A DNA stretch of 64,000 bases from contig CAYLKS010000004.1 of NCBI GenBank assembly GCA_964384205.1, positions 1-64,000 of the forward strand, in the 5' to 3' direction. Below the pieces are notes generated by a model that made no database searches, had not been told where the DNA came from, and worked only from the letters and a program-made list of their open reading frames with translations. The position numbers and the translations under genes were made by a program. Shown piece after piece: positions 24,331 to 33,067 of the stretch. The stretch comes from CAYLKS01 sp964384205 [NCBI: uncultured bacterium]. GTDB taxonomy: Bacteria; JAGOEH01. Every line of letters starts with the position of its first letter. The stretch's first letter is position 1.

Positions 24331-25635
24331 ATGAAATATTATTCAACAAAAAATCCTGCAGTAAAAGTTTCTGAGGAAATAGCTGTTTTAAAAGGCTTAC
24401 CAGAAGATAATGGTTTATTTGTACCGGAGGAGATACCTTTATTAGATGATAATTTTTTTAAAAATATTGAGAAATGGTCTTTTCAAGAGATTTCTTTTGA
24501 AGTGGCAAAAATATTTTTTGATAGTATTGACGAGAAAGAGTTAAAAAATATAATTTATGATGCTATAAATTTTGATGCTCCAGTTGTAAATATAGATAAT
24601 AATATTTTTACATTGGAATTATTTCATGGTCCGACTCTTGCTTTTAAAGATTTTGGTGCGCGCTTTATGTCCAGAGTGATGTCTTATTTTATAAATAAGT
24701 ACAATAAAAAATTGGTTATTTTGGTGGCTACTTCTGGAGATACTGGCAGTGCTGTTGCTAATGGATTTTATGGTATTGACAATATAGATGTTGTAATTCT
24801 TTATCCTTCGAAGAAAATTAGTAATATTCAAGAAAAACAGATAGCTACTCTTGATAAGAATATTATAGCTTTAGAAATTGATGGGACTTTTGACGATTGT
24901 CAGTATCTTGTTAAAACAGCATTTTTAGATAGTCATTTAAACACAAAAATTATGTTATCTTCTGCTAATTCTATAAATGTTGCTCGTTTGATTCCGCAAT
25001 CTTTTTATTATTTTTACGCCTATTCACAATTGCAGAATAAAGATAATGTATATATTTCTGTTCCAAGTGGTAATTTTGGCAATCTTACTGCTGGGCTTTT
25101 TGCTAAAAGAATGGGACTTCCTGTAAAAAAATTTGTTGCTTCTACTAATGCAAATTCTGTGTTTACGGAATATTTAAATACAGGAGAATATAGACCCCGC
25201 CCTTCTATAAAGACTATATCTAATGCTATGGATGTCGGTAATCCAAGCAATTTTGAAAGAATAAAATGGCTATATAAAGATAATATTAATGCAGTTCGTG
25301 AAGATATTGTAAGTTATAGCTTTTCTGATGATGAAACTAAAATTGCAATAAAAGAAGTTTTTGGAAAATCTGGTTATATATTAGATCCTCATGGAGCTGT
25401 TGGTTATTTAGGTCTGATAAATTTTTTCGAAGAAGTTGTACAGGATAATAAAACTGGTATTTTTTTGGAAACTGCCCATCCTGCAAAATTTTTGGATATT
25501 GTAGAACCTGTTATTAATAGCAAAGTGGATGTTCCTAAACGGCTTGGAAAATTTTTAAATAAGGAAAAAAGAGCTTTGAAATTATCTAATAAGTTTGATG
25601 ATTTAAAAAATTATTTATTAAATGTTTATGGATAA
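24331..25635 (+). CDS. thrC: Threonine synthase
   Basis: This is a 434-aa PLP enzyme that converts phosphohomoserine to threonine. The PLP lysine is K106 in HGPTLAFKDFGARF. TSGDTGSAV and PSGNFGNLTAGLF are the phosphate-binding motifs, and the product has the length of the E. coli-like branch. It lies 32 bp after thrB. Confidence 0.97.
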   Translation: MKYYSTKNPAVKVSEEIAVLKGLPEDNGLFVPEEIPLLDDNFFKNIEKWSFQEISFEVAKIFFDSIDEKELKNIIYDAINFDAPVVNIDNNIFTLELFHGPTLAFKDFGARFMSRVMSYFINKYNKKLVILVATSGDTGSAVANGFYGIDNIDVVILYPSKKISNIQEKQIATLDKNIIALEIDGTFDDCQYLVKTAFLDSHLNTKIMLSSANSINVARLIPQSFYYFYAYSQLQNKDNVYISVPSGNFGNLTAGLFAKRMGLPVKKFVASTNANSVFTEYLNTGEYRPRPSIKTISNAMDVGNPSNFERIKWLYKDNINAVREDIVSYSFSDDETKIAIKEVFGKSGYILDPHGAVGYLGLINFFEEVVQDNKTGIFLETAHPAKFLDIVEPVINSKVDVPKRLGKFLNKEKRALKLSNKFDDLKNYLLNVYG

Positions 25636-26098
25636 TTTGAAGATAATTTTTGAAAAAGATTTTAATCCAGCGGAAATTAAAATTTCTCCACGGCCTGTGT
25701 GGAAGTGTAGGAACTGCGTAGAATACAATTTAAATCCATCATGCCCGCCTTATGCACCTGATTGGAGAGAAGCTGAAAAATTTATTAAGTCATATAAAAA
25801 AGCGCGAATTTATAAGTTTGGAGTGGATATAAAATACTATAAAGAGAGTAAAAAGAAAATAGAAAGATATTTAATAGAAGTAGAAAAACAAAATTTTAGA
25901 AAATATAATTATGTTTACGCTATATACCCTGGTTCATGTAATTATTGTGATAAATGTACTTTTGATATGGCAATAGGACGGTGTAAGAATTTTCAATATG
26001 TTCGTCCTTCTATTAATGCTATAGGGATTGAAATATCTTCTATTGTTGATATTGATTTTAATGAGCAAGTTTTATATGGGATTATTTTATTTGAGTAA
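25622..26098 (+). CDS. DUF2284 predicted metal-binding protein
   Basis: This 158-aa cysteine-rich protein has CRNCVEYNLNPSCPPYAPDW near residues 25-44 and CNYCDKC near 102-108, the cysteine pattern of DUF2284, a family common in anaerobes. The cysteines probably bind zinc or an iron-sulfur cluster. Function is unknown. It overlaps the end of thrC by 14 bp, so it is translated with the threonine operon. ATG codons at 25622 and 25628 are both possible starts. Confidence 0.75.
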   Translation: MFMDNLKIIFEKDFNPAEIKISPRPVWKCRNCVEYNLNPSCPPYAPDWREAEKFIKSYKKARIYKFGVDIKYYKESKKKIERYLIEVEKQNFRKYNYVYAIYPGSCNYCDKCTFDMAIGRCKNFQYVRPSINAIGIEISSIVDIDFNEQVLYGIILFE

Positions 26099-26151
26099 AG
26101 AATTTTTAATTGGTACAATTTTTATGTGAAATTTTTCTGTGGAATAATTTA

Positions 26152-26991
26152 TTAAAATAAAAAGGACTTGTTCTGTAGCTTGAGAAAGTTTTCTAATCCT
26201 TTTATAACAAGGTTTTCTTCAGTTTTAATTATTTTTATTTTGCAAGATTTATACAATTCATCTATGCTAAATTGTTGAGCAGATTTTAAAGCACTTTCAA
26301 TATAATATTTATAATTAGATGTGCCACCACTAATTACGATTAGATTCGGGTTATATAAATTTATTACATTTGCAAGGCCTATGCCGAAATAAAATCCAGT
26401 TTTTTTTATTATTTCAATAGCTGATTGATCATTTATATCCAATAATTTTTTTATTTCTTCAGGTGATTTGTTATTCATAAGTTTAATAATTGCAGCGCCA
26501 CTTGCTACTTGATCCAGAGTTTGTACATTATTAGAGTCAATTATTATGTTTGTAGAACCTAATTCACCGGCCCATCCATTTGCTCCTGTTATTATTTTGT
26601 TATTAGAGAATATCCCCATGCCTATACCAGTTCCTACCATAATTACAATAATTGTATTTAATTTATCGAATTTATCGAATTGTGAAAATAAAGCAGCTGT
26701 TACATCATTTATAAAATGAATTTCTTGATTAGAATCAATAAAATCTGTAGTTAAATCTTTCAAATCTGGAATTACATAAGATAAAATAACATGATTGAAA
26801 TTTTTTACTAAGCCGGGAATTGCTATTCCTATTTTATAATGTTTTGCAGGTATTTCATGCAAAAAATCTTTTATTTGTTTCTTTATAAAATTTTTAGTAC
26901 ATTTTATACCTGTTGGTATTATTTTTTTTATATTTTTATGGGATATTAGCATTTTTGTTCCGCCAATATCGATAAATATATTATTATTCAT
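26152..26991 (-). CDS. ROK-family kinase (sugar kinase)
   Basis: This is a 279-aa protein of the ROK group. It has IDIGGTK (residues 7-13), the GIAIPGLV loop, INDVTAALF with catalytic Asp, and MVGTGIGMGIF. The usual zinc site is missing: after GANGWAGELG the expected His is Ser, and there is no CxCGxxGC. It could be a glucokinase or N-acetyl sugar kinase of a zinc-free branch. It is last in a six-gene minus-strand run and converges with the DUF2284 gene. Confidence 0.8.
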   Translation of the reverse strand: MNNNIFIDIGGTKMLISHKNIKKIIPTGIKCTKNFIKKQIKDFLHEIPAKHYKIGIAIPGLVKNFNHVILSYVIPDLKDLTTDFIDSNQEIHFINDVTAALFSQFDKFDKLNTIIVIMVGTGIGMGIFSNNKIITGANGWAGELGSTNIIIDSNNVQTLDQVASGAAIIKLMNNKSPEEIKKLLDINDQSAIEIIKKTGFYFGIGLANVINLYNPNLIVISGGTSNYKYYIESALKSAQQFSIDELYKSCKIKIIKTEENLVIKGLENFLKLQNKSFLF

Positions 26992-27031
26992 AGTTAGTTA
27001 ATATACGAAAAAAAATTTAAATTTCAAATTT

Positions 27032-27811
27032 TTAAATTTTGTTATGAAATATCTTTTTTAGATTATTCTTTATAATTTGACACAATTCCAATTCACTTAT
27101 ATTCAAAATATTTGCAGCTGCTTTATAAACATATTTTATGTTTGTTGGAATATTGTAGTTTTGATTTTTCCCAAAGAGTGGTATATAGGGAGCATCTGTT
27201 TCAAGGAGTAGTTTAGATATAGGTACTTTCAGCAGTTTTTCTCTTAATTTATTTGCTCTTGGAGCAATAATTGCACCATTGAAACTAAAATAAATATTGA
27301 ATTTAAGAAATTCATCGATTATAGCCAGTGGTCCTGAAAAAGAATGAATGATATATGTAATTTCTTTTAAAAAGGGTTTTCTTTTTAATAATTGTAAAAA
27401 TTCGTAATAGGATTTACGAAGGTGTAAAATCATTGGTAAATTATTTTTGTATGCTTCTTGAGCCAATATAAGAAAAAGGTTACTTTGTTCTTTTCTATAT
27501 TTTTGTCCATCTGTGAAATCGAGACCAGTTTCTCCTATAGCAATACAATTTTTATTATTGAGATTTGCGATAGCTGAATCTAAGAATTTTTCATAGCGTA
27601 AGACATCATAAGGATGAATGCCGATTGAATATTTTATATTTTGATATTTTTGTGTTAGAGCTTTATGAAATTCAATTGACGGCGGATCTAATGCAGAAGA
27701 TATCCATAGCTTGATATTTTCAGATTTTGATTGAGTTATAAAATTTTTTATTTTATTATGAAATCTTACATCATCGAAATGGCAGTGTACATCATAGTAT
27801 TCAATTTTCAT
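27032..27811 (-). CDS. TatD-family hydrolase
   Basis: This is a 259-aa metal-dependent hydrolase (amidohydrolase fold). Motifs are DVHCHFDD near the start, GIHPYD, IGETGLDF, HLRKSYYEF and LETDAPYIP, which together provide the metal ligands of TatD DNases. The start is ATG 27811; a TTG at 27823 is also in frame but has less support. It overlaps the HAD gene by 11 bp. Family members act as 3'-5' DNases or D-aminoacyl-tRNA deacylase-like enzymes, and the exact role here is not known. Confidence 0.88.
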   Translation of the reverse strand: MKIEYYDVHCHFDDVRFHNKIKNFITQSKSENIKLWISSALDPPSIEFHKALTQKYQNIKYSIGIHPYDVLRYEKFLDSAIANLNNKNCIAIGETGLDFTDGQKYRKEQSNLFLILAQEAYKNNLPMILHLRKSYYEFLQLLKRKPFLKEITYIIHSFSGPLAIIDEFLKFNIYFSFNGAIIAPRANKLREKLLKVPISKLLLETDAPYIPLFGKNQNYNIPTNIKYVYKAAANILNISELELCQIIKNNLKKIFHNKI

Positions 27812-28442
27812 ATAATTGGTCAATTATTTTAGTTATTTCATGGATATTGTTTATATGAAAATGGGGTGTGCCATTTTTTTGTTTGTTTACCAGTACTGTT
27901 TTAATATTTAGTTCTTTGGCTTCTTTAAGATATTTCCATATATCATCAAACATAACAAATTCATGAAAATAAGCTTTTTTGTCAATATATTTTGTGACTT
28001 TTATATAAGAGTCCCGATGAATTTTATTTTTGAATTCCATAAACTGTATATCAAAAATTTTTTCTATATATTTTTCAATGCCAAGTGCTTTTACAACTTT
28101 TTGTGCATATTTATAATATGAATTTGTTAAAATAAAGATTGGACATTGTATGGATTCCATGATGAGCTGTAGTTTTTTGTCTTCTTTTGGAAGATATTTA
28201 TCATCGACATCATGGACAAACTCTAAAAAATCATAAGGATTTATTTTAAAATTCACGATTAAACCTTCCATCGTTGTTCCATATTGTTGATAATATTGTT
28301 TTCTTAAATTTTGTGCATCCTCAAAAGAGTAGTTATAATTTTGCACGATATATTCTGTCATTAATCTATCGACTTCTTTAAGAGGCCCTTCATTTGGAGA
28401 ATATAAAGTATTATCAAGGTCAAAAAGAAAGTATTTTATCAT
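27801..28442 (-). CDS. HAD-superfamily phosphatase, pyrimidine 5'-nucleotidase-like
   Basis: This is a 213-aa HAD hydrolase. The catalytic motif FDLDNTLY has Asp8 and Asp10. The all-helical cap, the YGTTMEGL motif and ILTNSYYKYA are the pattern of the Sdt1/pyrimidine 5'-nucleotidase branch, which dephosphorylates UMP/CMP or similar. Motif IV is MFDDIWK. It overlaps both neighbours (4 and 11 bp) in a tight run. Confidence 0.85.
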   Translation of the reverse strand: MIKYFLFDLDNTLYSPNEGPLKEVDRLMTEYIVQNYNYSFEDAQNLRKQYYQQYGTTMEGLIVNFKINPYDFLEFVHDVDDKYLPKEDKKLQLIMESIQCPIFILTNSYYKYAQKVVKALGIEKYIEKIFDIQFMEFKNKIHRDSYIKVTKYIDKKAYFHEFVMFDDIWKYLKEAKELNIKTVLVNKQKNGTPHFHINNIHEITKIIDQLYEN

Positions 28443-29941
28443 GAATATAATTTATATGAAATCTTTTTTAAGTCAAGACTAATCTCTGAATTATTATTGT
28501 ATAAAAGAAAAGGTTTAAAATTTTTTATATAATTACTGATAGATGGATTTTCTCGTACAATCCCTGCAAATTCAATATTTAAATTTAGATAATTTTTGGA
28601 GTATTCTATTACTGCATTTGCAAATTTGATGTCAGAAGCAGTTTTTACTCTGTTAAGTACTAATTTGATTTTGAATTTTTTTATTGTATCGATTACTATT
28701 TGTGAAAATATAGGGTTGATTTTTTGTAATGTTATAATAAATTCTGGAATATTTTTTATTTCATTATTATCAGGATCAATTAATATTTCAATTTTTTTCC
28801 TTATTTCAATATATTTATTTAGGTTATTATTTTTTGTGATTTCTCTAAAAAGTGTTTTTTTTATAAAAGTGCTGACATTCTCAATAGATGTTGGCTCTGG
28901 ATTTATTATCATTAAACCATTTTTTGCAAATCTGAAAAAGTCTATAACATTATATGAAGAACCAGAGCCTAAGTCGAGCAAGATATAATCAGCGTCTAAT
29001 TTTTTTATATTATTGATTAATTTTATTTTTGTGCGATATGGTAAATTTGCTAATTGCAGAATATCTTTTGCGCCTGATATAAATTTTAAGTTTGGGATTT
29101 CTGTATCAATTAGAATTTCATTGATATTTTTTTTGTTTTTATAAAGAAAATCAGATAGAGTTACAGGTGGATATTTTATTCCAAGAAATGTATGTAAGTT
29201 TGCAGCTCCCAGATCGACATCGATGATTATTACCTTTTTGCCTTGATTTGCCAGCAGTATTCCCATACTTGAACATATAAAGCTTTTACCAGTTCCTCCT
29301 TTTGAACCGCCCACTGCAATAAAGTTTTTATTTTCAATATTTAATTCTTCAAAAGGATTTCCATAAGTAATTTCTTTTGTTTCTTCTTGAATATTTGAGG
29401 TAGTTAGTTCTTCAAATTTTTTTATTAAAATTTCTACATTTTCATTTATTTTGAGTGTTTCATTATCATTATAATATTTTTCAACTAAAGCTTTTTCTTG
29501 ATAATATGTTTTTAGATAATCTATAATATTTGCAAAATGTTCTTTTATTTCGAAAAGTAAATCTTTTAACTGATTATTGTTCTCAAAAATAGCACTCAGA
29601 AGTATAAAGTAATTTTTTAAAGAAGTAACATCTTTTTCCATAGAATATAATATTTTAAATATAATTTTTTTTATTCTTTCATCTACAGTTTTATTATTTA
29701 ATGAAAATTTTATGATTTTTAGTAGATTATCTATATTTGAATTGATAGTATTAAATTTTTTTAAAATAATTGAATTTTGTTTTGATAGTTCTGATATGTT
29801 GATTATTTCTTTATTATCGATTCTAAAGTCGTTTGTATTAATATCATTGATTTTTTGATTTAATATATCTGCAATTTTTATTATATATTTGAGTATATCT
29901 TCATAGGATTTTATCTCATAAATTTCTATTTCATTTTTCAT
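28439..29941 (-). CDS. MinD/ParA-family ATPase with long helical N-terminal extension
   Basis: This is a 500-aa protein. Residues 1-190 are helical and asparagine/lysine rich with no family I know. Residues 205-500 are a MinD/FlhG-like ATPase with the deviant Walker A KGGTGKS (214-220), IDVDLGAANLH and LLDLGSGSS. These proteins position structures at the membrane or pole. FlhG-type proteins usually work with flagella or pili, but none are in view; neighbours are a glycosyltransferase and a HAD phosphatase. It may organise polar assemblies such as the chemosensory array encoded 7 kb away, which is inference. Confidence 0.75.
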   Translation of the reverse strand: MKNEIEIYEIKSYEDILKYIIKIADILNQKINDINTNDFRIDNKEIINISELSKQNSIILKKFNTINSNIDNLLKIIKFSLNNKTVDERIKKIIFKILYSMEKDVTSLKNYFILLSAIFENNNQLKDLLFEIKEHFANIIDYLKTYYQEKALVEKYYNDNETLKINENVEILIKKFEELTTSNIQEETKEITYGNPFEELNIENKNFIAVGGSKGGTGKSFICSSMGILLANQGKKVIIIDVDLGAANLHTFLGIKYPPVTLSDFLYKNKKNINEILIDTEIPNLKFISGAKDILQLANLPYRTKIKLINNIKKLDADYILLDLGSGSSYNVIDFFRFAKNGLMIINPEPTSIENVSTFIKKTLFREITKNNNLNKYIEIRKKIEILIDPDNNEIKNIPEFIITLQKINPIFSQIVIDTIKKFKIKLVLNRVKTASDIKFANAVIEYSKNYLNLNIEFAGIVRENPSISNYIKNFKPFLLYNNNSEISLDLKKISYKLYS

Positions 29942-29973
29942 AATTTAGTTTTTATGCAAAAATTATTCCATAA

Positions 29974-30666
29974 TTAGAGTAAAGATATAAAAATTATATA
30001 GAAAAATCTGATTAAATCGAGCAAGATATTGAAATGTGTACTGTATTCATTGTAAATTGTAGGGATATCAACATAGGAAATATTAAAATTATTTTTTACA
30101 AATTTTATCAAAATCTCAGTTTCTAATTCATATCGTATGCTTTTATAGGTAAATTTTTCCATTTTTTGTATGTTTATTAATCGAAAACCAGATTGGGTAT
30201 CAGGTATATATTTTTGTAATACTAAAGAAACAATAAGATTGCCTAAAAAGTTGCTTAATTTTCTCTGAAATGGCATGTGGTTATCTATTTTACGTTTGCC
30301 TATTATTAAATCAGAATTTGTTTTTTGTAATTTTTTTATAAAGTTTTTGATATATTTTGGCGGGTGCTGAAGGTCAGCATCTATAAATATAGCATATTTA
30401 AAATTATTTTTTCCAGCCCATGATGTGGCTTTAATTAAAGAAAAAGATTTACCTTGATTTTTAGAATTAGTTATAATTGTAATATCAAATTTTTTTATAA
30501 TATTTTCAGTATTATCTGAGCTTCCGTCATTTATAACTATTATTTGTTTTTTATGAAAATTATAGAGAGTAGAGATTTGCTCAAGAAGTTGTTTTATTGT
30601 AAATTGAGCATTATATGCTGGAATTATTATACATATATCATTTGGAATTGGAAACTTTCCAGACAT
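29974..30666 (-). CDS. Family 2 glycosyltransferase
   Basis: This is a 230-aa GT-A enzyme with IIPAYNAQFTIKQLL, VINDGSSDNT and IDADLQHPP (DxD-type), close to dolichyl-phosphate/polyprenyl-phosphate sugar transferases. A single hydrophobic C-terminal segment suggests membrane association. It probably transfers a sugar to a lipid carrier. It overlaps the phosphatidyltransferase gene by 29 bp, so a joint role in envelope lipid or glycan synthesis is plausible. Confidence 0.85.
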   Translation of the reverse strand: MSGKFPIPNDICIIIPAYNAQFTIKQLLEQISTLYNFHKKQIIVINDGSSDNTENIIKKFDITIITNSKNQGKSFSLIKATSWAGKNNFKYAIFIDADLQHPPKYIKNFIKKLQKTNSDLIIGKRKIDNHMPFQRKLSNFLGNLIVSLVLQKYIPDTQSGFRLINIQKMEKFTYKSIRYELETEILIKFVKNNFNISYVDIPTIYNEYSTHFNILLDLIRFFYIIFISLL

Positions 30667-31234
30667 GTAATATTCTTTGAATAACTGTAAAATTTGTTGA
30701 GAGTGCGAGGAAGTATAATATATATTGCATACTGCCTGTTGGTAAGAAACAACCTAAGGCAAGTAAGACAACTCTTTCAGGTCTTTGAATAAGTCCCACT
30801 TTGCAGTCTAATCCGAGTCCTTCAGCTCTTGCTCTAACGTAACTTATTAGAAGAGAACCGGATATAGTAAAAAATATTGCAAGTAACACCATAGGATTTT
30901 GTAATTTATAGTAATATATTCCTAACCCTAAAAAAATTATTAGTTCTGAATATCTATCTAAGGTTGAATCTAATAAAGCTCCGAATTTTGTAACTTTATT
31001 TTGGTTTCTGGCAATATATCCATCTAACATATCAAAGAGGCCAGCAAAAAGAATTACAAATCCCGCAATAAAAATTTGTGATTTAGCCAAAAGGTATAAA
31101 ACCGCAAAGTTAATTAGAAAACCAGTTATTGATATAAAATTGGGAGAGGCATTAAAATATTCTAAAATTTTTATAAATGGTTTGAAAATAAAAATTATAA
31201 TATTTCTTAAAAAATCATGTACATTTTTTATCAT
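30638..31234 (-). CDS. CDP-alcohol phosphatidyltransferase
   Basis: This is a 198-aa membrane enzyme with about five transmembrane segments. It contains the full CDP-OH-P motif, D-x2-DG-x2-AR-x8-G-x3-D-x3-D, spanning DMLDGYIAR to the Asp in LLDSTLD (about residues 67-94). It exchanges CMP on CDP-diacylglycerol for an alcohol such as glycerol phosphate or inositol phosphate. PgsA is the default guess, but the substrate is not fixed by sequence. First gene of the minus-strand run to the ROK kinase. Confidence 0.88.
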   Translation of the reverse strand: MIKNVHDFLRNIIIFIFKPFIKILEYFNASPNFISITGFLINFAVLYLLAKSQIFIAGFVILFAGLFDMLDGYIARNQNKVTKFGALLDSTLDRYSELIIFLGLGIYYYKLQNPMVLLAIFFTISGSLLISYVRARAEGLGLDCKVGLIQRPERVVLLALGCFLPTGSMQYILYFLALSTNFTVIQRILHVWKVSNSK

Positions 31235-31277
31235 TATAAAATAAGTCCTTTTTAGATTGTAAAACTCTCATTATAAA

Positions 31278-31306
31278 ATGATAAATTATTTTTTGCTAAA
31301 AGTCAA
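31278..31306 (-). promoter_or_regulatory. Promoter of phosphatidyltransferase operon
   Basis: On the minus strand, TTGACT (31306-31301) and TATCAT (31283-31278) are separated by 17 bp, about 44 bp before the ATG at 31234. Confidence 0.7.
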
Positions 31307-31398
31307 TAATAAAAAAGAATAATTTGAAGTTTAATATTTTTAATTAATCTTATTGTTATTGTTTAAAATTATTGATTATCAATAGATTAAAGTTATAA

Positions 31399-32853
<1,455 letters not shown>

Positions 32854-32875
32854 TTATAAAATAAATATTTTAAGA

Positions 32876-32908
32876 GGCAGATAGTAATTACGCTATCTGC
32901 CTTTTTTT
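32876..32908 (+). terminator. Rho-independent terminator after gdhA
   Basis: GGCAGATAG (32876-32884) pairs perfectly with CTATCTGCC (32893-32901), with an 8-nt loop, followed by seven T. Confidence 0.95.
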
Positions 32909-33067
32909 ATTTATTTAATAATTAAAAATTTTTCTTGATTTTTTTAGTTATCTTTGTAAAATAGAATTATGGACGTTTTTTTTATAATTAACATAAATTA
33001 TGGAAAATCTTAATTTTATATTCACAAAGGTGGTGTAATATTTATCCAAAAAATGGAAGGAGTGAGT

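Noticed and set aside
32949-32956. TATCTTTG upstream of the TonB receptor gene as a Bacteroidota-type -7 element
   Set aside because: No TTTG at the required distance is present, and the other promoters here are of the TTGACA/TATAAT type, so a single 8-bp match in AT-rich DNA is not convincing.
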